NCBI GenBank assembly: GCA_028824715.1 | Contig: JAPPCV010000148.1 | Coordinates: forward strand, 1 to 64,000 | DNA length: 64,000 nucleotides | Direction of reading: 5' to 3' | Source of the DNA: Boseongicola sp. | GTDB lineage: Bacteria > Pseudomonadota > Alphaproteobacteria > Rhodobacterales > Rhodobacteraceae | Part shown: one piece after another, positions 55,838 through 64,000 of the stretch | Numbering within the stretch: position 1 is the first letter of the stretch | Layout: every line of letters starts with the position of its first letter | Notes under the pieces: generated by a model | Database searches by the model: none | What the model saw: only the letters and a program-made list of their open reading frames with translations | Told to the model about the DNA's origin: nothing | Program-made: the position numbers and the translations under genes

Positions 55838-56347
55838 TCAACTCTCGGACAGAGCAACCTTCATGTCCTTTGTCTCATATATCGTCTCGCCGTCCGCTTC
55901 CACCCGACCATCGGCAACCCCCATGGTCAGCCGACGCGTCTGCACGGCCTTGGTGAAGTCAACAAAGTACCTCAGCAGCCTTCGATCCGGCCGCACCATG
56001 CCGGTGAGCTTGACCGAGCCGACGCCCAGCGCATATCCGCGGCCCTTCCACCCGCGCCATCCAAGGTTGAAGCCCGTCAACTGCCAAAGACCGTCCAGGC
56101 CAAGGCAGCCAGGCATGATCGGGTTGCCCGGGAAATGGCAGTCGAAGAACCAGAGATCGGAGTTGATGTCGAGCTCGGCAACGACGTGGCCCATGCCGTG
56201 CAGGCCGCCATCGCCGCTGACTTCGGTGATCCTGTCCATCATGAGCATGGGAGGCGCGGGCAATTGCGCGTTGCCGGGGCCGAAGAGCTCGCCACGTGCG
56301 CAGGCCAAGAGGCCCGCCTTGTCGAATGATGTCGGATAGTCCGTCAC
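55838..56347 (-). CDS. fabA: 3-hydroxydecanoyl-ACP dehydratase/isomerase, FabA
   Basis: This 169-residue hot-dog protein has [14 protein letters not shown], the active site [28 protein letters not shown] and [15 protein letters not shown]. It introduces the cis double bond in unsaturated fatty acids and heads the fabA-fabB-fabI operon. The divergent irr gene starts 179 bases away. The shared intergenic region probably holds both promoters. Confidence 0.97.
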   Translation of the reverse strand: MTDYPTSFDKAGLLACARGELFGPGNAQLPAPPMLMMDRITEVSGDGGLHGMGHVVAELDINSDLWFFDCHFPGNPIMPGCLGLDGLWQLTGFNLGWRGWKGRGYALGVGSVKLTGMVRPDRRLLRYFVDFTKAVQTRRLTMGVADGRVEADGETIYETKDMKVALSES

Positions 56348-56525
56348 TTTGGCACTGCCCCCAGATAATGATGCCGATCACGTGTTTCGCCCAATAACAG
56401 GGGCATGGATTGTGGTGCAAGGGGGGTGTCGGCCGCAGGCAATGTTGTCGCGATGCCTGAATCCGATTGAACCGGAGCAGGACTTTCCACTATGTTCAGG
56501 GAGAACGGGGACTGGACTGGCGGGC

Positions 56526-56936
56526 ATGATGCACCACGAACTCAGTTCAGAATGGCTTGGCAAGGCGGGGCTCAGACCGACGCGGCAGCGGGTCGCGTTG
56601 GCCAAGCTTCTTGTTGGCGACGGGCAGCACCGGCACGTCACGGCCGAAAGCCTGCATTCAGCGGCGCAGAATGCCGGAGAGGCGGTGTCGCTGGCGACGG
56701 TCTACAACACGCTTAGGGCGTTCTGTGATGCCGGACTGCTTCAGGAAATCACCGTAGACGGCACCAAGAGCTACTTTGACACCCGCACCGACGATCACCC
56801 GCATTTCTACTGGGAAGACGAGGGACGACTTTCGGACGCGCCCGCAGACGAACTGGAGATCCGCCGGTTGCCCGGAGCGCCTGATGGTGCCGAGATATCG
56901 AAGGTGGATGTCGTCATCCGGCTTCGCAGGACCTGA
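56526..56936 (+). CDS. irr: Iron response regulator Irr (Fur family)
   Basis: The 136-residue protein is a Fur-type regulator: winged-helix LRPTRQRVALAKLLVGDGQHRHVTAESLH and VSLATVYNTLRAFCDAGLLQEI, then SYFDTRTDDHPHFYWEDEGRL with the HPHFYW segment in place of the Fur HHDH metal motif, typical of Irr. Irr represses or activates iron and haem genes according to haem status in alphaproteobacteria. An irr gene divergent from fabA is a common arrangement in this class. An ATG one codon downstream is also possible. Confidence 0.9.
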   Translation: MMHHELSSEWLGKAGLRPTRQRVALAKLLVGDGQHRHVTAESLHSAAQNAGEAVSLATVYNTLRAFCDAGLLQEITVDGTKSYFDTRTDDHPHFYWEDEGRLSDAPADELEIRRLPGAPDGAEISKVDVVIRLRRT

Positions 56937-56979
56937 ACACGCCGTGTTTCGGCACGGGAATGTGAGGGAACCGGCAGGT

Positions 56980-57639
56980 TCAGGCAGGCTGGACGAGTTC
57001 GGCTCCCTTGGCGCGATTTGAGTTCACCTTGGCATGCACCCGGTGGAACTGGAGGGTGTCATTTCGCGCGGGCTTCATTGTTGCAGCGGCACCCTTGCCA
57101 GCCTCTCCGAGCCAGAGCGGCCAGTCCGCTGCATCCAGAATGACCGGCATGCGATGATGGATCCCGGCCAGCGTCCTGTTGGCGGACGTCGTGACGATCG
57201 CACAAGAGGCAATCGAGCAATCGCCCCGTTCCCAATCCTGCCAGATGCCGGCGAAGGCCAACGCACTTTCCGACCTTGAGAAAATGTACCACGGCAGGCG
57301 GTTGTTGTCCGAGTCGCGCGTCCATTCATAGAATCCGGATGCCGGCACGAGGCAACGGCGGCTGCGGCATGCTTCCCTGAAGGCGGGCTTTTGCGCAATG
57401 GACTCCGCGCGGGCGTTGATGATCAGCGGCCCGTCCGTCGGCGTCTTGTACCAATGAGGGAGGAAGCCCCATCGCAGCGGCCTGAGACGCCTGGTTCCGT
57501 CTTCCGACGTTACCGCATGTACGTTGTCGGACGGGCAGATGTTGTAGTTCGGGGTGTCCGGGAGATCATTCGCCGGAACAGCACGAAACAGGTCGGCCAT
57601 GGCATCATGTGGCAGGGTCAGGGCAAACCGTCCGCACAT
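56980..57639 (-). CDS. SRAP-domain protein (YedK/HMCES)
   Basis: This 219-residue protein starts MCGRFALTL; the Cys after the initial Met forms a thiazolidine cross-link with abasic sites in single-stranded DNA. The other conserved SRAP elements are present: NARAESIAQKPAFREA, RRCLVPASGFYEW with the catalytic Glu, and IHHRMPVIL with the catalytic His. It shields abasic DNA from cleavage during replication. It is convergent with irr, 43 bases apart. Confidence 0.95.
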   Translation of the reverse strand: MCGRFALTLPHDAMADLFRAVPANDLPDTPNYNICPSDNVHAVTSEDGTRRLRPLRWGFLPHWYKTPTDGPLIINARAESIAQKPAFREACRSRRCLVPASGFYEWTRDSDNNRLPWYIFSRSESALAFAGIWQDWERGDCSIASCAIVTTSANRTLAGIHHRMPVILDAADWPLWLGEAGKGAAATMKPARNDTLQFHRVHAKVNSNRAKGAELVQPA

Positions 57640-57775
57640 GGCTGAACGCTATGCCCAAGCCTGGCGCCATGCAAACGGTCCCTTGCAACCCGCGACTTCG
57701 GCAGGCGGCGCCAGAAAGTCGGCAGCGGGCTGTCTGGGGGCAGTCTCCCGTTCCGAAGCGTCCCCGTGCAGGCCC

Positions 57776-58516
57776 TTAGCTGCCGGAGTCCTTGCTTTCG
57801 TCACTGTCCGCTGCCGGACCGGATTCCTGCTCGCTTCCGGCTGCGTCGTCCGCAGGCGGGTCGTCGGGTGCACCCGGTTCCGCCTTGGCATCCTCGGCGG
57901 CCGCCGCTTCCGGCTCGTCCCCGCCTTCCGGATCGGCAATGTTCTGCAGTTCGTCGAGTTCGGCGGCGCCGATCTCGTCGAAGAGCTCCGCAATCTCGAG
58001 TTCGGCCTTGGTTTCGTCCTCGGCCGCCTGCTCGGCGACGTTGATGCCCTTGGCCTGGAGTTCGGCTTCGCTCTCGGAACGGGCCACGTTCAGCTGGATC
58101 TGGGCCTCGACTTCAGGATGAAGCCTGATTGCCACGCTGTGCACGCCGAGTTCCTTGATCGGCGCTTCGATCGCCACCTGGCGCTTGTCGAGCGCGAAGC
58201 CGGCCTCGGACGCGACCTCAACCGCATCTCGTGGCGTGACTGATCCGTAGAGGGAGCCGCCGTCGGAGGCTTGCCGAATCACGATGAACTGCTTGCCGTC
58301 GAGCTTGCTCGCAAGCGCGCCCGCCTCCTTGCGGGTCTCGAGGTTCCGCGCTTCAAGCTGCACTTTTTGCTCTTCGAACTTCTGGATGTTGGCTTCAGAC
58401 GCCCAGAGCGCCTTTTTCTGCGGCAGCAGGAAGTTGCGCGCATAGCCGTCCTTGACGGAGACAATGTCGCCCATCTGGCCGAGCTTCGCGATGCGTTCAA
58501 GAAGGATGACTTGCAT
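57776..58516 (-). CDS. rplI: 50S ribosomal protein L9 with long acidic C-terminal tail
   Basis: The first ~150 residues are a normal L9: [39 protein letters not shown], a long helix, and the second domain with [15 protein letters not shown] and [29 protein letters not shown] further ~95 residues, very rich in Glu, Asp, Ala and Pro, follow. This makes 246 residues against about 150 in most bacteria. Extended acidic tails occur on L9 in Rhodobacterales, but this one is long and looks disordered. Third gene of rpsF-rpsR-rplI. Confidence 0.96.
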   Translation of the reverse strand: MQVILLERIAKLGQMGDIVSVKDGYARNFLLPQKKALWASEANIQKFEEQKVQLEARNLETRKEAGALASKLDGKQFIVIRQASDGGSLYGSVTPRDAVEVASEAGFALDKRQVAIEAPIKELGVHSVAIRLHPEVEAQIQLNVARSESEAELQAKGINVAEQAAEDETKAELEIAELFDEIGAAELDELQNIADPEGGDEPEAAAAEDAKAEPGAPDDPPADDAAGSEQESGPAADSDESKDSGS

Positions 58517-58528
58517 TGGTTTCCGTCC

Positions 58529-58756
58529 TCACTTCACTGCATAGGGAAGAAGCGCAAGGAATCGTGCGCGCTTGATTGCGCGGGCCAGTTCACGCTGCTT
58601 GCGCGAAGACACGGCGGTGATTCGCGACGGCACGATCTTGCCTCGCTCCGACATGTAGCGTTGCAGGAGCTTGGTGTCCTTGTAGTCGATTCTCGGAGCG
58701 TTCTCGCCGGAGAAGGGGCAGACCTTGCGGCGGCGGAAAAAAGGTTTCGTTGCCAT
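58529..58756 (-). CDS. rpsR: 30S ribosomal protein S18
   Basis: The 75-residue protein starts [50 protein letters not shown] and ends [14 protein letters not shown], full-length S18. It binds the small-subunit platform next to S6. It lies 15 bases after rpsF and 13 before rplI, as in the standard operon. Confidence 0.98.
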   Translation of the reverse strand: MATKPFFRRRKVCPFSGENAPRIDYKDTKLLQRYMSERGKIVPSRITAVSSRKQRELARAIKRARFLALLPYAVK

Positions 58757-58770
58757 GAGATTTCCCCTTC

Positions 58771-59133
58771 CTAGCGTCGTTCGCCGCGTTCGCGGCGGGA
58801 TTCGCGCTCTTCGGCCCTGCGCATCTGGACCGAAGGGCCCTCCTCGTGCTTGACGACCTTGACGGTCAGGACCCGCACGACGTCATCATGAAGGCGCATC
58901 AGGCGTTCCATCTCCTGCACGGCAGGTGCCGGTGCGTCCGTCTTGATGAATGCGTAATGGCCCTTCCGATTCTTGTTGATCCTATAGGCCATGGTCTTGA
59001 TGCCCCAGTACTCGTTGCCGACGACATTGCCGCCGTTATCCGCGAGTACCGTTCCGAAGTGTTCGACCAGACCTTCAGCCTGCGCGTTGGACAGATCCTG
59101 ACGCGCAATGATCACATGCTCATAAAGCGGCAT
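58771..59133 (-). CDS. rpsF: 30S ribosomal protein S6
   Basis: The 120-residue protein begins [26 protein letters not shown], has [22 protein letters not shown], and ends in a short basic/acidic tail rich in Arg and Glu ([16 protein letters not shown]). S6 pairs with S18 on the small subunit. It heads the rpsF-rpsR-rplI operon; GAACGGAGAC precedes the start. Confidence 0.97.
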   Translation of the reverse strand: MPLYEHVIIARQDLSNAQAEGLVEHFGTVLADNGGNVVGNEYWGIKTMAYRINKNRKGHYAFIKTDAPAPAVQEMERLMRLHDDVVRVLTVKVVKHEEGPSVQMRRAEERESRRERGERR

Positions 59134-59591
59134 GTCGTCTCCGTTCTTTCAGGCGCACTTCAAAGGAGGGGCAATGTCGCCGCGCCCGTCCACGAGAGGT
59201 TGCGCCAATGGCATGACTTGCGGCGAGTGGCGGGCTTATACACGGGTGTGGGCGGGGTTCAACCCATTGTGCGCAGGCCGCTCGGGGTTCTGCGGGAGGA
59301 CGGGACGCCGGCCAAGTCAGCACGGGCCGGATGCAGAGGCGCAGGCCGTGCCCTCTGACCGTCGTGTCTCCCGCGGCGCAATCCCGTCCGATGCATGCCG
59401 CAAGCCCGACTGCCGGGACCTTGCCGGCCCGGCCCTGAACAGGGTCGACAGGGGACGTCCTTGGGGGGCGGCACCTCGAGGACGGATGGCCGTCGTCTGC
59501 GGGGCGCGTGATCGATGGCCTGCCTGTCGAGCAAGACTTGCGGCGGTCCATTGCTTGACGAGTGCCGGATCGGCGGATTTGCTCTTGGTCG
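59134..59591. other. Intergenic region upstream of two divergent genes
   Basis: No gene or RNA is recognised. It must hold the promoter of rpsF (minus) and of the aminotransferase gene (plus). A purine-rich stretch TCAAAGGAGGGG near 59159 is not next to a credible start codon for a protein. Confidence 0.45.
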
Positions 59592-60815
59592 ATGAAGGAA
59601 CTCGACATTGATTTCGTGAGGGCGCAATTTCCGGCGTTTTCCGAGCCGTCCTTGCAGGGCCAGGCATTCTTCGAGAACGCGGGCGGATCATGGACTTGCC
59701 GGTTCGTGACGGAGCGTCTCGAGCGCTTCTATCGCGAAAGGAAAGTCCAGCCCTATGGGCCGTACGAGGCAAGCAGGCTGGCGGGCGAGGAAATGGACGA
59801 GGCGCGAACTCGGCTGGCTGGCATCCTCGGGGTTGATGCGGATGAAGTGAGCTTCGGTCCGTCGACGACTCAAAACACCTATGTCCTGGCACAAGCGTTT
59901 CGGGCGTGGCTGCCCGACGGTTCGGTCATCGTCGTGACCGACCAGGACCACGAGGCCAACTCGGGGCCATGGCGGCGCCTTGAGGCGTCCGGGATCAAGA
60001 TCAGGGAGTGGCGTGTCGACCCGGCCACAGGACACCTGGATCCTTGCGCGCTGGAGCCGCTGCTGGATGGCGCCGCGCTTCTCTGCTTTCCGCATTGCTC
60101 GAACGTTGTCGGCGAGATCAACGATGTCGCCGCCATTGCAGGCATGGCGCACGACGCCGGAGCGGTCGTCTGCGTTGACGGCGTATCCTATGCGCCACAC
60201 GGGTTTCCGGATGTCAGGGCGCTGGGCGCGGACATCTACCTGTTCTCGGCATACAAGACCTACGGACCGCATCAGGGCATCATGGTGACGTGCCGCGAAC
60301 TGGGCGAGGCCTTGCCGAACCAGGGCCACTTCTTCAATGACACGGACCTGACAAAACGGCTTGTGCCGGCTGGACCGGATCATGCCCAGGTTGCGGCTTG
60401 CGCAGGGTTGGCGGACTACGTGGATGCGCTCTTCGAGTCGATGGGAGGCGGGGCGCTTGGTCCGACCGAGCGCGCGCGTGTCGTGCACGATGCCATGCGG
60501 GCTCGGGAAGCGGCGCTGCTGCAACCGCTGCTCGAGTTTGTCGCCGGACGGAACAATGTGCGCTTCATAGGTCCTGGAGATGCCCGGAATCGCGCACCGA
60601 CAGTTGGGGTCCTCGCCGACCGGCCCGGCGAGGATGTCGCGGCCGCACTAGCGCCAATGGGCATCATGGCGGGCGGAGGGGATTTCTACGCGTACCGGCC
60701 GCTGCAAGCCATGGGCATTGATCCTGCCCACGGCGTGTTGCGGTTGAGCTTCACGCATTACACCAGCCAAGACGAGATCTCACGGTTGATCACTGCGCTT
60801 GATCGCGTGCTGTAG
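59592..60815 (+). CDS. Class V aminotransferase / cysteine desulfurase-like protein
   Basis: This 407-residue PLP enzyme has the fold I, class V pattern: FFENAGGSWTCRFV, FGPSTTQNTYVLAQAF, the HEANSGPW segment, LCFPHCSNVVGEIND, VCVDGVSYAPHGFPDV with the PLP Asp, and FSAYKTYGPHQGIM with the Lys that binds PLP. The C-terminal region has GGGDFYAYRPLQAMGI and ends RLSFTHYTSQDEISRL. It is the type called cysteine desulfurase-like; substrate is unknown and desulfurase activity unproven. The start MKELDIDFVRAQFPA fits the family. Flanked by long non-coding stretches; no partner gene. Confidence 0.88.
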   Translation: MKELDIDFVRAQFPAFSEPSLQGQAFFENAGGSWTCRFVTERLERFYRERKVQPYGPYEASRLAGEEMDEARTRLAGILGVDADEVSFGPSTTQNTYVLAQAFRAWLPDGSVIVVTDQDHEANSGPWRRLEASGIKIREWRVDPATGHLDPCALEPLLDGAALLCFPHCSNVVGEINDVAAIAGMAHDAGAVVCVDGVSYAPHGFPDVRALGADIYLFSAYKTYGPHQGIMVTCRELGEALPNQGHFFNDTDLTKRLVPAGPDHAQVAACAGLADYVDALFESMGGGALGPTERARVVHDAMRAREAALLQPLLEFVAGRNNVRFIGPGDARNRAPTVGVLADRPGEDVAAALAPMGIMAGGGDFYAYRPLQAMGIDPAHGVLRLSFTHYTSQDEISRLITALDRVL

Positions 60816-61173
60816 CCGACTTGTCGCCAACACCTTCAACCGATTTCGTCCCGATGGTCCAGACCGGGGTCACCATCGGGTCGCATGGCTGCAGGTTCGG
60901 CAATCGGTTGGGCTGCCTGTGCATTGCGGGTTGCGACATGGCCGCAATTTGCAACGCGAACGGCCCGGGCAGGGTGCCCCGGACATGTCTTGCATGTCCG
61001 ACATCCCTCCCGTGAACGATTGCCGGATCAGGAGTTGCCTTGGAAGGGACTCTGGCCCTTTCGAGGCCGGTTGAGGCGGTCGGTTTGCGAATCGCCCGGG
61101 ACATGCTGTGATCGCCGCCCGCAATCGAATCGTTTTCGAGCGCGTGAATCGCTTGAACGCTGATGGAGGGCGT
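60816..61173. other. Intergenic region
   Basis: No gene is recognised in the 358 bases before the photolyase, which has its own ribosome-binding site (TGGAGGG). Confidence 0.5.
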
Positions 61174-62589
61174 ATGCATGATCCGGTGATCTGGTGGGTG
61201 CGGAAGGACCTGCGTCTTTCGGACAATCCGGCACTTGCGTCGGCGCTTGGGTCAGGAGGTCCGGTGATTCCGGTCTTCATCCTGGATGAAGTGTTCGAAA
61301 GCTACGGCGCGGCGCCTCTCTGGCGGTTCGGATTGGGTGTCGAGGAATTTGCCAAGTCGCTGAATGCCGCAGGCTCCCGGCTGATCTGTCGTCGCGGGTC
61401 AGCGACGGCCGCGCTGCTGGACGTCGCGTCCGAGACCGGAGCCAGGGCGATCCGGTGGAGCAGGGCATACGATGCACCGCAGGTTGCTCGCGACAAGGCC
61501 GTGAAGGCCGCCCTGCAGAATGCTTGCATTGACGGGGCAAGCGTTGCGGGAAGCGTCCTGTTCGAACCATGGTCGGTCCAGACCAGGGCCGGAGCGCACT
61601 TCCAGGTGTTTTCGCCGTTTTGGCGGGCCGTTGGCGGCATCGATGTGGATTCTCCGATGCCCCGTCTCGGGCGACTGCCCGCGCCTGCGACATGGCCGGC
61701 GAGTGAAGATGTTGCGGGCTGGGGCCTTGCGCAGCCGTTGCGGCGAGGTGCGTCCGTCGTGGCCGGGCACGTGACGATTGGGGAGAACGCCGCCCGGGAA
61801 CGGCTGGAGTCCTTCGCCGATCAAAGAATGGGCGATTACGACGAGCGAAGGGACTATCTTGCGGAGCCGGCGACATCCCGCCTTTCAGAACATCTGGCAT
61901 GGGGCGAGATCAGCCCTGCCACGTGCTGGCACGCAGCGGCGCGGCCGGCCCGGGAAGGCAGGCCAGGAGCGGTTTCGTTCCTGAAGGAGCTCGCGTGGCG
62001 CGAGTTTGCGTATCATCTTGCCTGGCACAACCCATGGATTCTGGACCGCAACTGGCGGGAGGGGTGGGACCAATTCCCCTGGTCCGAGGATGACGGCACG
62101 GCCGAGGTGCGCGCGTGGCGGCAGGGACGAACGGGCGTGCGCCTTGTCGATGCGGCGATGCGGGAACTCTACGTCACCGGGCACATGCACAACCGCGCAC
62201 GCATGATCGTGGCGAGCTTCCTGACCAAGCACCTGATGACCCATTGGCGGGTGGGGCAACGCTGGTTCGAGGAGTGCCTGATTGACTGGGATCCCGCCTC
62301 GAATGCCATGGGATGGCAGTGGGCCGCGGGAAGCGGGCCGGATGCGGCGCCATATTTCCGGGTGTTCAATCCGGATGCGCAGCAGAAGAAATTCGATGGG
62401 GACGGCGCCTATGTCCGTCGCTGGATCGCGGAAGGCGAGGCAACCCCGTCGGCGACCGCCCGGTCCTACTTTGATGCCGTTCCGGAAAGCTGGGGGCTGT
62501 CGGCGACGGATGCCTATCCCGAGCCGGTGGTGGACCTGGCGGAGGGTCGCGCCCGCGCGCTCGCGGCCTTCAAGTCAAGGTCGTTCTGA
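61174..62589 (+). CDS. phr: Deoxyribodipyrimidine photolyase (class I CPD type)
   Basis: This 471-residue protein has the N-terminal antenna domain (VIWWVRKDLRLSDNPALASAL) and the FAD-binding domain with TSRLSEHLAWGEISP, LKELAWREFAYHLAWHNPW, LVDAAMRELYVTGHMHNRARMIVASFLTKHL, DWDPASNAMGWQWAAGSGPDAAPYFRVFNP and KKFDGDGAYVRRW. These are the hallmarks of class I CPD photolyases, which reverse UV-induced pyrimidine dimers with blue light. Trp residues of the electron-transfer chain are in place. GGAGGG before the ATG fixes the start; a longer frame upstream is not supported. Confidence 0.93.
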   Translation: MHDPVIWWVRKDLRLSDNPALASALGSGGPVIPVFILDEVFESYGAAPLWRFGLGVEEFAKSLNAAGSRLICRRGSATAALLDVASETGARAIRWSRAYDAPQVARDKAVKAALQNACIDGASVAGSVLFEPWSVQTRAGAHFQVFSPFWRAVGGIDVDSPMPRLGRLPAPATWPASEDVAGWGLAQPLRRGASVVAGHVTIGENAARERLESFADQRMGDYDERRDYLAEPATSRLSEHLAWGEISPATCWHAAARPAREGRPGAVSFLKELAWREFAYHLAWHNPWILDRNWREGWDQFPWSEDDGTAEVRAWRQGRTGVRLVDAAMRELYVTGHMHNRARMIVASFLTKHLMTHWRVGQRWFEECLIDWDPASNAMGWQWAAGSGPDAAPYFRVFNPDAQQKKFDGDGAYVRRWIAEGEATPSATARSYFDAVPESWGLSATDAYPEPVVDLAEGRARALAAFKSRSF

Positions 62590-62905
62590 ACGACGGACCG
62601 CGAAGGGACGCTTGTGCGGTCGACGCGGGCTTGTCCGAATCGTGCCCGCGACAGCCCGGCCAATGCTCGATTCATCGGGTTCGCATGCGTGTTCCCTGGC
62701 GTGCACTGTGCAGGCAGCGCGTGTTGATCGCGTGGCTGATTCGGTCAGTTTCAGGTGCCTTTCTTTATTTTCTTGGGAAATCATGGGAATAATGTCAGAA
62801 GCATATGTAGCGTATATGTTTAAAGATTCGACCGAAAAATTACAAGATTTAGTCACAAGCTGGCAAGGGCAGGCTTGAATTGCCATGGTCATTGAAAAAA
62901 TGTGC
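62590..62905. other. Region upstream of the dcw cluster with an AT-rich patch
   Basis: The segment 62758-62905 is far more AT-rich than anything nearby. It includes a possible 31-codon open frame (62783-62878, starting MGIMSEAYVAYMF and ending SWQGQA) with AT-rich codons. There is no clear ribosome-binding site, so it may simply be a promoter/regulatory region for the dcw cluster, or a fragment of foreign DNA. Confidence 0.4.
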
Positions 62906-62933
62906 TTGCATTCCATGCTTTCCCATGTAGTAT
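62906..62933 (+). promoter_or_regulatory. Predicted promoter of the mraZ (dcw) transcript
   Basis: TTGCAT and TAGTAT are 16 bases apart, just after the AT-rich patch. A start about seven bases downstream would give a leader of about 243 nt before mraZ. Confidence 0.55.
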
Positions 62934-62939
62934 GCCCGA

Positions 62940-63182
62940 TACCGGAACGAGCGGGGCGAAATCGGGACGAATCGATCCCGGAAACGAGGCAAGAGGTTTC
63001 ATACAGGCTCCCCTCATCCGAGACGAAAGATCCGGCGCGCGGGCGAGCAGACATCCCCCCAGGTGGCGCGCGCAGCTGGACCTTCCCGGGAACGGGACGA
63101 GGGCGGCGGATCGGATACTCTGGCAGCAATCCGATCCGCCGTTCTCCGTGTGGGGGACCGGAGCAGGAGGCTCTGCGGGACT
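62940..63182 (+). ncRNA. Long mraZ 5' leader, UpsM-like
   Basis: Between the predicted promoter and the mraZ start lie about 243 nt with no recognisable gene and a strong hairpin. In Rhodobacter sphaeroides the dcw cluster is preceded by a similarly long leader that yields the sRNA UpsM. Position, length and hairpin suggest the same here. Homology at sequence level was not tested. Confidence 0.5.
63105..63140 (+). terminator. Perfect 12-bp hairpin in the mraZ leader
   Basis: GGCGGATCGGAT pairs fully with ATCCGATCCGCC around a 12-base loop, 43 bases before the mraZ start. It is followed by GTTCTCC rather than a T-run, so it could be a partial terminator, an RNase-processing boundary or a structural block of the leader. 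Confidence 0.6.
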
Positions 63183-63683
63183 GTGGTTCGGAGATTCAGA
63201 GGCGAGGGCGTCCAGAAGGTGGATGCCAAGGGGCGGGTCTCGATTCCCGCCAGCTATCGCACCGTCCTGCGCGACGGCGATCCGAACTGGTCGGAGGGCA
63301 AGATGCCCGAATTCGTCATCGTCTATGGCGATGGCCGACGGGACTTCCTGGAGTGCTTCACGGTCGATGCGGCGAACGATGTGGACGAGCGGATCAGCCG
63401 GATGCCGCGCGGGTCCCGAAGGCGTCGCGCCCTGGAGCGTCTCTTCAACGGCCAGTCACTGTCCGCGTCCGTCGACGAGACGGGGCGTATCGTGCTGCCT
63501 CTCAAGCAACGCCAGAAAATCGGCATCGAGGGCAAAGCCTACTTCGTGGCGATGGGGGACACGTTCCAGATCTGGAAGCCCGAATCCTACATGGCTTCGG
63601 AAGCCCCGATTGACGAGTTGCTGGACACAATGCCGGAAGGCGCTGACATCTGGACCCTTCTGGAAGACGGTGAAGGCGACTAG
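63183..63683 (+). CDS. mraZ: Transcriptional regulator MraZ
   Basis: The 166-residue protein has two SpoVT/AbrB-like modules: VRRFRGEGVQKVDAKGRVSIPASYR followed by FVIVYGDGRRDFLECF, and SLSASVDETGRIVLPLKQRQKIGIEGKAYFVAMGDTFQIW. MraZ represses the dcw cell-division and wall operon by binding repeats before its own gene. The GTG start is chosen because the conserved N-terminus begins there; frames extending upstream run through the leader hairpin. rsmH follows after 3 bases. Confidence 0.93.
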   Translation: MVRRFRGEGVQKVDAKGRVSIPASYRTVLRDGDPNWSEGKMPEFVIVYGDGRRDFLECFTVDAANDVDERISRMPRGSRRRRALERLFNGQSLSASVDETGRIVLPLKQRQKIGIEGKAYFVAMGDTFQIWKPESYMASEAPIDELLDTMPEGADIWTLLEDGEGD

Positions 63684-63686
63684 GCG

Positions 63687-64000
63687 ATGTCCGCCGCCGC
63701 CTGCGAGGTCGCCGGGCCGCCGCACGTTCCCGTTCTCCTTGACGCGATCCTGACCATGTGCGCGCCCGTGCACGGCGTTTGGCTCGACGGAACCTTTGGA
63801 GCGGGGGGACATTCCCGGGGACTGCTCGATGCAGGCGCGGATCGGGTGATCGCGGTGGATCGTGATCCGAACGTGTTTGAGATGGCTGCGGACTGGGCGG
63901 AAGCCTATGGCAGCCGTCTGGATCTCGTCGAGGGGACGTTTTCCGAAATGGATCGTCATGCGAATCAGGATCTGGACGGCGTAGTCCTGGATCTGGGCGT
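63687..64000 (+). CDS. rsmH: 16S rRNA (cytosine-1402-N4)-methyltransferase RsmH, partial
   Basis: The window ends inside this gene. The first 104 codons read [78 protein letters not shown], with the SAM-binding [14 protein letters not shown] and AVDRDP motifs, and go on [10 protein letters not shown]. RsmH (MraW) methylates C1402 of 16S rRNA and is the second gene of the dcw cluster in most bacteria. The stop codon lies beyond the window. Confidence 0.95.
   Translation, partial: MSAAACEVAGPPHVPVLLDAILTMCAPVHGVWLDGTFGAGGHSRGLLDAGADRVIAVDRDPNVFEMAADWAEAYGSRLDLVEGTFSEMDRHANQDLDGVVLDLG

Noticed and set aside
62783-62878. 31-codon open frame in the AT-rich patch
   Set aside because: No ribosome-binding site and no recognisable family; kept as a remark on the region rather than as a gene.
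1-64000. tRNA genes and CRISPR arrays
   Set aside because: No T-loop/anticodon arrangement with paired acceptor ends and no regular direct repeats with spacers were found on reading; small or divergent ones could be missed.

Overview
The window is GC-rich DNA from an alphaproteobacterium, most likely of the Rhodobacterales. This rests on fabA-fabB-fabI divergent from an irr-type Fur regulator, purL/bolA/grxD order, a zapA gene divergent from transketolase, an alphaproteobacterial LexA box (GTTC-N7-GTTC) before imuA, and a dcw cluster that opens with mraZ behind a long leader. Housekeeping genes are intact. Accessory regions are eroded: at least ten pseudogenes or gene relics and several 0.4-1.4 kb non-coding blocks occur in 64 kb, so the lineage appears to be losing genes.

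Layout. 1-7 kb: a cytoplasmic amidase, an orphan phnM and its DUF1045 partner. The DUF1045 gene carries a nonsense codon and is split by a 1,537-bp transposon that has terminal inverted repeats, an 8-bp target duplication and only a frameshifted tnpB. RNase P RNA and rpmG follow. 7-16 kb: tkt, zapA and a complete dipeptide-type ABC operon whose two ATPases are fused. 17-23 kb: an NnrU-like gene and a tandem array of peptide-type binding proteins (two intact, one relic) with a vapBC pair inside it. 23-33 kb: grxD-bolA and purL, separated by a catabolic operon (hyuA-hyuB, FAD oxidoreductase, HpcH/HpaI aldolase, SDR). 33-43 kb: polA, a VOC protein, an IalB-like protein, SOS-controlled imuA, an EamA exporter, a Nudix hydrolase and metG. 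43-49 kb: a decaying sugar/keto-acid catabolic region (two Gfo/Idh relics, a Zn-alcohol dehydrogenase relic, a cupin pseudogene) in which a DapA-family lyase, a BKACE enzyme, an AEC transporter and a GST survive. 49-53.6 kb: a mobile or defence-like island with a frameshifted cysteine desulfurase, an ORC/AAA-type ATPase, a Tn3 transposase relic, a RelE/HigB relic and a RES-domain toxin. 53.8-59 kb: fabI-fabB-fabA, irr, an SRAP protein and rplI-rpsR-rpsF. 59-64 kb: a class V aminotransferase, a photolyase, and the start of the dcw cluster (leader RNA, mraZ, rsmH cut by the window end).

The observations most worth following are the TIR/TSD-bounded element carrying a lone TnpB, a LexA-box-like sequence before that tnpB closely matching the imuA operator, the hydantoinase-type operon placed between purL and bolA, and the ATPase/cysteine-desulfurase pair in the eroded island.
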